Source: Triglochin maritima (lineage: Eukaryota > Streptophyta > Magnoliopsida > Alismatales > Juncaginaceae). From it: a stretch of DNA of 64,000 nucleotides. The DNA lies in the NCBI GenBank assembly GCA_963682175.1, contig OY821788.1, positions 13,472,001 through 13,536,000 on the forward strand. Direction: 5' to 3'. The stretch's first letter is position 1. Each line of letters begins with the position of its first letter. Of this stretch, positions 36,470 to 47,698 are shown piece by piece. The notes below the pieces were generated by a model. That model had not been told where the DNA came from and ran no database searches. It saw only the letters and a list, made by a program, of their open reading frames with translations. Made by a program: the position numbers and the translations under genes.

Positions 36470-38465
36470 TGAATTATGATATTCCCTTAGCACTATACAT
36501 GCCTAGTTCTTGTCTAATTTGATCAAATTGATCATCATTTAAGGGTTTAATAAATGTATCTGCTAATTCATCATTTTTTTGTATTGAATTTCAATTCAAT
36601 ATCACCATTAAGAGCACGATCTCTAAGAAAATGATGTCGAACATCTATGTGCTTCATTCTTGAATGTAGAATAATTTTATTCGAAAGACTTATAGCACTT
36701 GTATTATCCCAAAATATTAGTATAGTATGAAACTCAAGTCTGAAATCCTTGAGTGTTTGCCTTATCCAAAGGATTTGTGCACAAAAACACCAAGCGACTA
36801 CATACTCGGCCTCATTTGTTGAGAGTGCAACACAATTTGCTTCTTACTAAACCAAGAAACCAAAGATTTTTCCCAAGATTTGACATGTGCCACTAGTACT
36901 TTTCCGACCGGATTAGCATCCGGCATAGTCAGCATCACTATAACCAATAATGTCAAAAGATCGAGTCTTGGGATAAAACAATCCAAAATCACAAGTGGTT
37001 TTCAAGTAGCAAAAAATTCTTTTCAAAGCATACACATGAGATTCTTTAGGGTAAGCTTGAAATGTAAGCAAAGGCAAACAATAAACATGATATTGGGTCT
37101 ACTAGCAGTTAAATAAAAAAGTGAACCGATCGTAAATCGATACCTATCAACCTCTTTGCCTTCTTCACGTTTATCCAATTTAAAGCTTGTGCTCATTGGA
37201 GTATTGTGAGTCTTGCTATCATAATACCCAATTCTTTTGAGAAGTTCTCTTGTGTATTTGGTTTGGTTTATGAAGTTTGCTTGATTTGGAGTCCAAGAAA
37301 GAAGTTGAGTTCACCCATCAAGCTCATTTAAAATTCACCTTGCAAGGACTTAGAAAACTCTTTGCATAGACAATCATTAGTAGCACCGAATATAATGTCA
37401 TCAACATAAATTTGTACTACTAATAAATCTCTTTTGGTCTTAGTAAATAAAGTAGTGTCAACTTTCCCCATTGTGAATCGATTTTTGAGCAAGAAGTTCT
37501 TCAACCTCTCATACCAAGCTCTAGGAGCTCGCTTGAACCCATAAAGAGCCTTCTTAAGTTTGTATACATGATCTGGGTAGGTTTCCTAAACAAAGCCGGG
37601 TGGTTGTTTAACATAAACTTCCTCTATGATAAAACCATTCAAGAATGCACTTTTAACATCCATTTGAAAAAGTTTAAAATCCATGTATGATGCATAGGCT
37701 AATAACATTCTAATTGCTTCTAGACGAGCTAATAGAGCATAAGTTTCATCAAACTTGATGCCTTGCTCTTGGTTGTAACCTTGAGCGACTAATCAAGTTT
37801 GTTTCGAACTACTTGCCCAAATTCATCAAGTTTGTTCCGAAAAACCTACTTGGTGCCAATTACCGTTTGATCTTTGGGTCTTGGAAGAAGTACCCAAATA
37901 TCATTTTGAGTGAATTGGTTCAACTCTTCATACATAGCTATTAACCAAAATTCATCCTCACATGCTTCTTCTACTTTCTTAAGTTCAAGTTGAGATAAAA
38001 ATACATAAGAGACATACAACAAGAGCATTATATCTAGTAACAACTCCTTTTGATACTTCACCAATGACAAGGTCCTTCAGATGGTCCTTTTTATATTGCC
38101 AATCCTTTGGAAGCTCTTATTATTGAGGTATCTCATTGGGTTGTTCATGAGATTTATGTTTCGAATATGATCAGTAAGTTCATCATCAATGTTAAAATTA
38201 TCCTTACATAGTTCCTCGTAACAGTGAACTTGCATGTATTCTTCTACACAACAAGTTCTCTTGTTATATGCTCAATATGCTTTACTCCTAATCGAATAAC
38301 CCAAAAATATGGTTTCATCGGATTTATAATCAAACTTGTCTATGTTATCCTTGGTATTGATGACAAAATATTTAGAACCAAAAACTTTCAAATAAGAGAT
38401 TTTTGGTGGTTTGCCAAACCAAAGTTTAAAAGAAGTTTTGTTTAAATTTGGTCAAATTAAAACTC
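36470..38465 (-). pseudogene. Copia (Sirevirus-like) pol remnant: integrase tail, RT and RNase H
   Basis: On the minus strand the order is as follows. The integrase C-terminal region (about 38460-38240) has LWFGKPPKISYLKVFGSKYF and IFLGYS. RT follows, with EACEDEFWLIAMYEELNQF and VIGTK (37846-38070), then VKSAFLNG-like, ALYGLK-like and the YVDD active-site region near 37420. RNase H (about 36940-36480) has a DADYAG-like start and the SWFSKKQ block. Gene order INT-RT-RH is diagnostic of Copia. Numerous stops and frameshifts inactivate it. Same strand as the env-position ORF, PPT and 3' LTR at 26-31 kb, so probably one element. Confidence 0.85.
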
Positions 38466-39553
38466 AATTAGGAATGTAACAACCGGTGTTGACCGGAGAC
38501 TGCTTCACACCAAAACTACTTTGGTAAATCATTTTCACAAATAATTGTTGATTAGTAGCATATCATACATAGATTTCATGCTATATATCCTCTATTTTAC
38601 CCTAATTTAGTGCTACTCGAGTGTTTGTTTGATGTGTTTTAGGTTTTAGGTAATAAACAAGAGAAATGAAGAGAAAACAACTTAAATGCAAAAAGAAAGG
38701 ACCTTATTCAAGCAATTTGGACTTGTTTGTCATGCTCAAGGACCATTCTGCAATTCAGAAAGGACCCAGGTGAAAACCCAGAGGGACCAATTTGTAAAGA
38801 AAATTATGTTGGTTGCAAAAGTCCATAATCTCCTGAACTTGAGGAGTACATCAATAATAAAATCAAATGTGCTCGAACCAACTGCTTTGAATGCACCCAC
38901 GTGTTCAATATGTTAACGTAAGCCGTTGACAAAATTTGGAGGCAATCAGACAAAAATGATCCACCAATGACGAATACATATCCGCCCCTGGTGGATCCGG
39001 TTTATCGGTTGGCCCTCCGATTTCTCCAGCGGTTTGGGTTGTTGGGTCAGAGCAATACTCAACATTCATATCTGATTTACACCCGTCAGATTTCTCCCAG
39101 ATTCATCTACATGTCTCTTTCTTCTATAAATAACAATGTTTCTCCTACCTTTAACCTGCCAAACCAAAGTTTAAAAGAAGTTTTATTTAAATTTGGTCGA
39201 ATGAAAACTCAATTAGGAATGTAACAACCGGTGTTGACAACAAACTGCTTCACACCAAAAATACTTTGGTAAATCATTTTCACAAATAATTGTTGATTAG
39301 TAGCATATCATACATAGAATTCATGCTATATATCCTTTGTTTTACCCCAATTTAGTGCTACTCGAGTGTTTGTTTGATGTGTTTTAGGATTTAGGTAATA
39401 AACAAGAGAAATGAAGAGAAAACAACTTATATGCAAAAAGAAAGGACCTTATTCAAGCAATTTGGACTTGTTTGTCATGCTCAATGATCGTTCTGCAATT
39501 CAGAAAGGACCCAGGTGAAAACCCAGAGGGACCAAATTGTAAAGAAAATTATG
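38412..39553 (+). repeat. 745-bp offset tandem duplication
   Basis: 38412-38808 is nearly identical to 39157-39553 (start TGCCAAACCAAAGTTTAAAA, end AAAGAAAATTATG). Each copy runs from the edge of the Copia integrase sequence across a junction into family B LTR start sequence. The duplicated block thus carries a transposon-transposon junction, so it arose after that insertion. Confidence 0.9.
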
Positions 39554-40244
39554 GCCATTTTGATGGGCTTCTTACTCTTACCTTTGATGTGTTAATGGTC
39601 TTAATGGATGCTTAGCACATGCTTTGGCTACTGGGACCAGTTTATGGGGAATGATGAGGTGAGGATAAGATTAGAGTGTATAAAGAGAGAAAAAATGGCA
39701 TATGGAAGTATGTGGCCTTGTTGGCCTTATATTGATTAATGTCTTGTATGTTTTAATGATGATGTTTAGTCTTAGTTCGTGTCAAGACATAGTTAGGGTT
39801 GTGGTCATTCTGGATTTCTATGTTCTTCATGTCATTATAGAGATAAGATTGACATGTAATCATGTGGATGCCTTTGTCCTTATCTTGAGTAGTATTTTGT
39901 ATGTTTTAATGACGGTGATAAATCTTAATACATGTACAGACACACTTAGGAATGTGGCATTATAAGATTTCCATGTAGTGCATGTCGTGATAGTGCAATT
40001 GTACTCACACGCGTCATACATATACATTGTTGTATGCATTTTCCACCTCCTACCGGATTAGTTATATTTTCAGCACCTCACATCGCATTAGACAGTTAAT
40101 TCAAATACACTCAACTTCCATTTTCTTCCCCCACTCGAGTATGGTCGATGATGACCTGCACTCACACTTGTGGACACGACCCGTACTTGTCACCACTCCA
40201 ATGGGTCGTGCACTTGTGGTTATGAATTTAATTCCAAGAACAAG
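38551..40244 (+). mobile_element. Rearranged family B/C LTR region (5' LTR of family C copy 1)
   Basis: Family B LTR start (TTAGTAGCATATCATACAT at about 38552 and again 39297) is followed, after the duplication, by LTR middle and tail (CCACTCGAGTATGG, GGACACGACCCGTACTTG). It ends in front of TTGGCACCGTTGTCGGGGA at about 40248, a version of the junction sequence that follows LTRs of plant Tat/Athila-type elements and includes the primer-binding site. Confidence 0.6.
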
Positions 40245-41558
40245 TTTTTGGCACCGTTGTCGGGGAGTGAGTTTTAGTTGCCGCGTTAAACATTTTGGTG
40301 GGTTTTTGTTTCATTTTTTGTTGTTTTTCTTTTGGATTGATATGCAGGGTATTAAGGTGGTAAGAGAACACACAATACAAGGACAATGTTGATTGGAAGA
40401 ACTAAAGCCAGATTCTCAGTTCAATCCGCCAGTTGTGATCAATTGTGCATTCTGACTCTGATTTTTCACCACATGCTTTCTTTCTGCTTCAATATATTCT
40501 AGTACTCCTCTACACTTAATACATGTTTCAGACTATTATCAGAAATCATTAAATGTACATGAATCCCATTTAAGACAACTTGCATCTAAAACTCAGAGCA
40601 AAAGATTAGATTGATTGCCATTTAGGTCACGCATTTGTCTTATCTTTTCTTTACATTTTTTTGTTGTCGATCGTTTGTGTGAGGTACGCACATTCTTCTC
40701 TTATACATGCATTGTTAAAGCATACATTAGTTAGTAAGGTGCATCGGGATAAGCGTGAGGTGAGCATTTGTTTGGAGAGTAGATTTCTAGATAAAGACTC
40801 AAAATGCTACTGAGGGGCTGTCTCATACAAGATTAGGTGGGGATTTCATCACCCATTCCGTTGCCCAAAACATCACACTAATTTGAAGCCCTAATTAAAA
40901 TCACATAGACATAGACCCTAAGGACTTCAGGCGTACATAGGAGACAATCTCATTCCTGACGTCATGGCCTGAACGTCGTTGTTTGCTTAGTTGCATTAAG
41001 ACTTTTGGGACCTCCGGGTCTTGACTTTCTCATTCAGCTTTGTGACCTTTGACCAAAGGAGGTGTGGCATTCAGGAGTGTGGGAGTCGTGATTAAGGGTC
41101 ATCTAGCCTAATGTCCTATAGTAAGCCTTATGTTTGTTTGAGCCGTGTTTGCTAGCTTAGGCTTGTACCCAATCCCATGACTCGTGTTAGTTTTTAGGGT
41201 TCTTCTCCTCTCACCTGAGTCATCTTAACCTCTACTTCTATTGTTTAGTCTCCTCCCATTTACACCTTCTCTTATTATTTTTAGGGTCGAGTCAAACATT
41301 TTTTTTTGGCAAACTTAATGTTGTGGTGGTGAGAGTAGTCAATTTGAGAGTGTTATTGTCAAGATGAATGGTTACATGGGCGATCATTCATTTCATTGTT
41401 GGGACCACGACTACTCACCATGGTATACCCAACCCATGCATCCTGGGTGCCTAAAGCAAACACCCAATAGAGTTGGGACAATTCTAATTTTGTAGTTGAG
41501 CAGTTTTTAGATTGAGGTGATATAAGAGAGGCACCAACTGCTAGACCATCATCTAGTT

Positions 41559-42104
41559 ATGTTGGATCATACGCTGGTGAACAAACTAAGTTATTACAAG
41601 AAACTGTCCTCTTTCGTGCATGCGGTAAAGGGCATGACTGGATCGATGGTTCCAGAAACCACATCAGATGACCAGAGTGGTTTAAGTGGTCAGGTGTTCG
41701 AAGAGTGTTCATATGTTCGTCCTGAGCCAAAATATGATGATGTTTTCCCCCAAAGTATTCATTATGACCCATATGCATTTGTGTATAACCCAAAGACGAC
41801 ATATTCATGGGGAAACCATGGAAATACGTTGTATCATACATCATACCCACTCCAATGTCCTCCTCATGAATACCCAGAATTCTACCAAAATCCAATTACC
41901 AATCATTGGACTCATTCTCAGCCCATCAACACCCAACCTGAAAATTTCCAAAATTCTGACTTGAACCTCACAGTTGACCCAAGACTTGATTCCTTAGAAC
42001 AAACCCTCCAAATGTTAAAGCACTCAAAATTTGATGAAGTCCAACTTGAATTCCTTGCAAACTCTGGAAATGCAAGTAAGTCAGATGACACAACAATTAA
42101 GTGA
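41559..42104 (+). CDS. Family C internal ORF, N-terminal part (copy 1)
   Basis: A 181-codon open frame, rich in Tyr, Pro and His in the middle (YDPYAFVYNPKTTYSWGN), then an amphipathic C-terminal part (LDSLEQTLQMLKHSKFDEVQ) that may form a helix or coiled coil. A similar protein is encoded in opposite orientation at 46563-46782 (ECPYV, YNPRGMDSWGD, TSYP, SPEYP) and its C-terminal part at 55455-55643 (KFDELQIEFLASSGNA). I recognise no domain. The Tyr/Pro-rich part recalls Athila-type gag regions, but that is only a guess. Recurrence in three copies makes a real element protein likely. Confidence 0.5.
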   Translation: MLDHTLVNKLSYYKKLSSFVHAVKGMTGSMVPETTSDDQSGLSGQVFEECSYVRPEPKYDDVFPQSIHYDPYAFVYNPKTTYSWGNHGNTLYHTSYPLQCPPHEYPEFYQNPITNHWTHSQPINTQPENFQNSDLNLTVDPRLDSLEQTLQMLKHSKFDEVQLEFLANSGNASKSDDTTIK

Positions 42105-42700
42105 ACATGAGAAGGGTGACTTTTCTTGTCAACATAAGGATTCATCTTCTGATATCGAACCACCACATCCACAAATTCAAAGCATAATCTTTTAAAGTCA
42201 AACTCCTAGTCAGTCTAAGGGACTTGGGGTTTCAATTTACGATCACTTGGTCAAGGATTCGATCCAAGTTGAGAATAACATGAACCAACTTGATTTTGAG
42301 TTGGCACAAGGTTGTGCCTTATCTTTTTGTTTTGTGGCCCTTGAGCCACATGATGTTAATGTTGTGGCCCTCAAAGACTCATCTTTGGTGGAGTAATAGC
42401 TCCCCAATACTCTTATTTTCATAAGACCTGATGACGATATTGAGAGGTCCTTAAAGGGTATTTTGGGTGAAAGACCCACTTTCTGTTTGCCTTGTGTTGA
42501 GTAAGCATAACGAGGTTCTTGGCCACGTTCCGATACACCGGCATGTTGGGTGGAGAGTTTGGATTGATGATCATGATTTTAATACTTCAACGAGGGAAAC
42601 TCTTCTTCCGTTGAGCAATTGTTGGCAAACTGTTCAGAGGTTCGAGATCTTTCAGTTTGATCATTTGAATCAGAAGTCTTTGCGTCTGATTCATTAACCT
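42105..42700 (+). pseudogene. Family C internal ORF, C-terminal part (copy 1, broken)
   Basis: Continues the ORF above with stops and frameshifts. Recognisable blocks are a DHLVKDSIQ-like segment, PNTLIFIRPDDDIERSL, GILGERPTF, then HVGWRVWIDDHDFNTSTRET and LLPLSNCWQTVQRFEIFQ. The same blocks occur in the minus-strand copies 2 and 3. Function unknown. Confidence 0.5.
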
Positions 42701-43103
42701 CTCCTATTATCTGATACACTTTGTGCAGGGGCCCACACATGAGTATTTTGGCCCCACGTGGTGTCGTGTTCCCATTCCAGGTACATTGATCCACTATGAG
42801 GTTCCCTTTCCTTGTCTTTTGACAAAGAACGACGAGGGCTTCTTTTTGTATATAGTTATATTAAAAAAACCAAAAAGTTGTCGTGGCTCCTACTCCTTAA
42901 AGATTTGGGCTCCATTTGTTAACTTGTATTCCATTCTTAAATATCTTACAGGTTTTGGGGAATTCAGGTTTATATCCATCAACATAACCATGAACTTCCT
43001 TTTGCTCTTCACGTTGGTGAAATCTTATCTCATTCATGTATAAATCCATGTAGTATCGTACTCACATTCATTAAGGACAATGCATAAAGTAAGTGTGGGG
43101 GGT

Positions 43104-44943
43104 AGTTTACGTGTGTACATAGTCGAGTCTTTTTCTTTTTCTTTTATTTTCTTTTGTTTGTATTGTTAGGGTCATGATAATGTACTGCATTTTACATGAA
43201 TATATCTTGTTATACCATGATCCTTGGGTGACTTGCCTTATTTTCTTGCCTAGTGCTTCAATTCCTTCATTTCATTTAAAATCTTCATGTGTTTGCGAAA
43301 GAAAATGTTTTGTGGGTTTTACGTGTGTTAAGCATTCGCAAAACCGTTGAGAGGAAAAGAAAAAGGAAGCTCTCAGTATCAACTTGAACATGATGCATTA
43401 TGATATCTAGTATACAAAATTTAAGTCCTATATCTAGTTGTTAGGATGCACCATTGTTTTCCCTTGGGGGGAGAGTAATCATAGGGTTTTAGTACTCAAA
43501 CAAATAAAGAAGTCCACCATTGAACATAGTGAGTCTCCTTGTTTTGAAGGAATTCGTGCCTATTAGTATAAGGAATTTTGTTGAAGTCACATACCCTTAA
43601 ACTCCTCTTGTGAAACCTTAAGTGTAGGATTTTTGTTTCATATGTAGATAAGAAATAATTTAGTATGGTGTTCTCTCTTCTCACACGACTCCTATCACTC
43701 AGGAAAATAGGTATGAGAGGACATAATAACTGGTGCTTTCGAGTCTTATGACTTGGGATGCACTGATCGAACTCCTGTTACCTAAGTATTTTGTCAATTA
43801 GATTCGGGTGCAGACTCAAACAACCAATCCGGGTGCACCACACGTGGAGAATTGAATCAATAAAGAAGCCAACAAAAATAAGGTCGAATCTAACCAAAAG
43901 TGACCACCAATTGGCGGCCCTAGACAGCCAATTGGCGGTCCAATATGCCCAGGATCCGACCCGAATTCTCGTGGGTGTGTATTATGTTGTTTTTATGCAT
44001 TTGTAGATGTTTCATTAGTCCCACACCGGGAGATTGTCTCCAGTTTCCTTTTTCATACCTATAAATAGAACTCTTCTTCCTCCTTTGTAATACTACCCAT
44101 TGCTTGGTGGCCATTCTCTCTACTTGGAGTAAACCCTTGGAGCAAAACTCAAGTGGAGAAAAATACTACTTGTAATGTGAGTCATGTCAATAAAATATTT
44201 TCTTAGTTTTCTTTAATGTTTTCGCTTTTTAAATGCTTGCATATTTTGCTTAGGTTTGCTTCCTTAATCTTAGTATAATTAGTATAATGTTTCTCTTCAT
44301 TAGTATAATTGTTAGCTTAATGTGTAGTGGGTAATTCCATCCCCCTTTAGGGGTAGAGATGATGTTATACATGTAATGAAGAATGATAATGAATGCTATC
44401 TTATGCAATATTTGATGAATGTGAATGTATTCTTGTTTGTTTAAAAGAGAATACTTAACTTGATGGGTTTTGCATAATCATTAGGTACTTCTCATGCTTG
44501 TTTAGGTTCTTAATAACCAACTTTTTTATGCTTATGTTAATCAATTAAGTGATTGGAATGATAAGTTCTACCACAACCATTAGGTATTTCCTATGCATGA
44601 AAACACAATTAACTTGTGCCTTATTGAATGCATCATTCACCACCTTATTACATGTGTACACACACTCCGACTTATTACATGCATCATTCACCAATTTCAG
44701 TTTTCTGTGATAGTTACTTAGTTTAGTTTCAAGTCTTCTGTGCCTTCATCTTCCTTGTTTGTTGTTTGCTAGTTTAGTGTAGCTTAATTTAGTTTAATCA
44801 ACTTCTTCTCCCCTTTATTTTCCACTCGATTTTTGAAAAACCAGAATTGACACACCTCCCTATGGACTCGACCCGTACTTGCCACCGTTTCATCATGGTC
44901 GTGCACTTGCGGTATTTAACTGAATCAATCAATTACTCACTCC
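43104..44943 (+). mobile_element. 3' LTR of family C element, copy 1
   Basis: Follows the purine run and ends in a conserved tail (CTCCCTATGGACTCGACCCG, TCGTGCACTTGCGGTATTT). CTATAAATA at about 44059 is a probable TATA box. The right border is where inverted copy 2 begins, marked by loss of similarity near 44943. Confidence 0.6.
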
Positions 44944-45797
44944 AAAGGAAAACCGTGGTGCATCCTTACGACTAAAGAGGGCCTAAAATCGGTGTACTAG
45001 ATATCTTAATGCATCATGTTCAAGTCAATTTTGGTAGCTTCCTTTTTACTTTGCCTCTCAACGGTTTTGCACATGCTAAACACATGCAAAACCCACAGAA
45101 CATTTTCTTTCGCAAGCACTTGAATATTTTGAAAGAAATGAAAAATTTAAGGGCAAGTAAAAGAAGACAAGTCACCCAAGGATCATGGTATAGCAGATAT
45201 ATCAATATAAATTGCAGCACACTAACATAACCCTAACAATACACACAAAATAAAACAAAACCAAAGTGAAAAAGACTTTACTCCACATATATACAAATGT
45301 AAAGCACCCCCACGCTTCATGCATTGTCCTGAATGTATGCAAGCATGACACTACATGTATTTTGCATGAAAAAGTTATGATCTCACCAAACTTTGAAGCA
45401 CAAGGAAATTTTTGTGGTCATGTTGATAGACACATACCCGAATTCCCCTCAAAACCTATGAGATACTTAAGAAGAGAGACAAATACGTGAAACAAAAAGA
45501 GCCCAAATACACAAGGGTTGGAGCCCACAACAACCTATGCTCACTCTTGGAGTCTTTTTTGTCTTCTTTTTTTCATTTTTTTCAAATATAACTAAAGTTT
45601 TCATTGTACAAAAATAAGTTTTCATCGTCATTTGTCAAAGGACATCAAATGAGAACCTCAAAAGTAGGTCAATACACTTGGAATGGGGACATAACACCAC
45701 GCGGGCCAAAATACTTATGTGTGGACCCCAATCAAAAAACACACAAGATGTAAGGAGATGTTCATGATCAAGACGCAAAGATGTCTGATTCAAAGGA

Positions 45798-46091
45798 TCA
45801 AACGTAGAGATCGAACCTCTCAAGAGTTTGGTCGTAATTGAGCAACGGAAGAAGAGTTTCTCTCGTTGCGGCATTGAAGTAATGATCATCAATCCAAACT
45901 CTCCAACCAACATGCTGGTGCGCCGGAACGAGGCCAACAACCTCATTGTCCTTCCCTGATGCACCAGGCGAATAGAAAGTGGGTCTCTTACCCAAGGTAT
46001 CCTCTAAGGAACTCCCAATACCCTCATTGGCAATGTAGTTGTTTGGTGTTCCTTCATTTTCAAGATGATTAGGGACTATAACGAGAGGCAA
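45798..46091 (-). pseudogene. Family C internal ORF, C-terminal part (copy 2)
   Basis: 98-codon open frame with IGSSLEDTLGKRPTFYSP, SGKDNEVVGLVPAHQHVGW, RVWIDDHYFN and ATRETLLPLLN. Aligned by eye to copy 1 and copy 3 it keeps the same block order. No known domain recognised. Confidence 0.45.
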
Positions 46092-46562
46092 ACTCTCACA
46101 ATGTTGTATGACATTAGGGGTATTAGGGAGCTCTTACTCCACCAAAGGTGAGTCCTTAAGAGGCACAACATTAAGATCATGTGGCTCAAGGGCCACGAGA
46201 CAAAAAGATAAGGCACAATCCTGTGCCGACTCATAATGAAGTTGGTCGATGCTATTCTCAATTTGAATCGACAAGTCCCAATATGAATTTGACAGACTGT
46301 GCTTTGAATTTGTAGATGTGGTGGTGGTTCGATATCAAAAGATGAATCCTGATGTTGACAAGAAAGGTCACCATCCTCACGTTCACTTAATTGTCGCGTC
46401 TCTGACTCACTTGCATTACCAGATTTTGCACGGAATTTTGAGTGGTTTCCATGAACGTTTGGAGAGTTTGTTTCAAGGAATCAAGTTTGGGGTCAACTGT
46501 GAGGCTTAAGTAAGAATTTGGGAAATTGTTGGGTTAGGTGTTTGTAGGCTGAGAATTATTCT

Positions 46563-46782
46563 ATGTGGTCATGGGTGGTGGCTGGTAAGGATGTGGATAT
46601 TCAGGAGAAGAATAATGGGGTGGGTATGATGTACAAAAATTTGAATCAATATTGTCTCCCCATGAATCCATCCCTCTTGGGTTGTACATGGATGCATAAA
46701 GGTCACATTGAGCATTTTGAGAAAATGTATACTCATACTCAAGCTTTGAGGGAACATAAGGACACTCCCCGATAACAATCAC
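46563..46782 (-). pseudogene. Family C internal ORF, Tyr/Pro-rich part (copy 2)
   Basis: 73-codon open frame with ECPYVPSKLEYEYTFSQ, YNPRGMDSWGDN and CTSYPPHY. The match to the YNPKTTYSWGN region of copy 1 is clear by eye. Borders of the original ORF are uncertain. Confidence 0.45.
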
Positions 46783-47698
46783 AAAGTATGGCTACTGGGG
46801 CCACCAGTGCACTCATATGCTCTACCACACGCATGAAAGAGGCCAAAGTTTCTTCTAATGTCTCAGTTTGTGACCAACATATGATCCGACACAAGTAGAT
46901 GATGGTCTAGCAGTCAGTGACTCTCTCATATTACCCTAATCAGGAGACTGTTCAGCCACACAATTAAAATTGTCCCAACCATGTTGGGTGTTAGTCTGAG
47001 GCACCCCAGGTTGCATGTGTCTAGAATACCATGGAGAATATTCCTGGTCCCAACAATGAAATGGATGGTCGCCCATGTAACCATCCATCTCGACATTGTA
47101 CTCTCGAGTCGACCACTCTCACCACCACGAGGCCAAGCTCGCAAAAAGTGCTCGACTGGACCCTAAAATACTTAAAGAGAGTGTAAATGGGAGGATATTA
47201 GAACGTAGAAATAAGTGAGAAGAAGATGTCTCAGAGGAAAAGGAAAGAATACCTAGAGATAGCGTGGGTAAAGGGTAAGGGTAGAAACCTAATCTAGCAA
47301 ACACGGCTCAAATAACGTTAGATTGGCTATGAGTCCTTAGACTAGACGATGCCTAACCGTGACTCTCCACACTCCTGAACACCTCACCTCCCTCGGCCAA
47401 AGGTCACAAAGTCGAATGAGAAAGTCGAGACCCAGAGGTCCCAAAAGTCTCAACGGCACCATCAAACCCTCACCGACCACCACTAGACCTCTACAGAATC
47501 ACCTCCATACCAAGACCTTGTAGGCCACCTCCAATAAAACACCAAGACCTTGTCGGCCACCTCCAATAGATGATTGTGCCTCCTTATCTAAGCCTCCAAA
47601 TTGAAATGCCATTATACTCCATCACCTAGAATCTTGTAATTTTTTGAATATAACACTAAAATATTTACTATTAAAATAGGAGAAATTGCTACTAAATC

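Larger units (their letters stand above)
40245..43103 (+). mobile_element. Internal region of family C element, copy 1
   Basis: Runs from the PBS-like junction to the purine run GTGTGGGGGGTAG at about 43096. I find no RT or integrase. It holds a leader with no gene (40400-41540) and the coding-like block at 41559-42700, so the element is non-autonomous or a large internal deletion derivative. Confidence 0.6.
44944..47640 (-). mobile_element. Family C element, copy 2 (minus strand, truncated)
   Basis: Starts inside the LTR (44944-45318, reverse of about 43104-43460). It then passes the PPT (complement GCACCCCCACG, about 45307) and carries the internal ORF backwards: C-terminal blocks at 45635-46091 and the Tyr/Pro-rich block at 46563-46782. 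46790-47640 matches, inverted, the leader of copy 1 (40880-41540). It joins copy 1 head to head, with the rest of its LTR missing. Confidence 0.6.
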
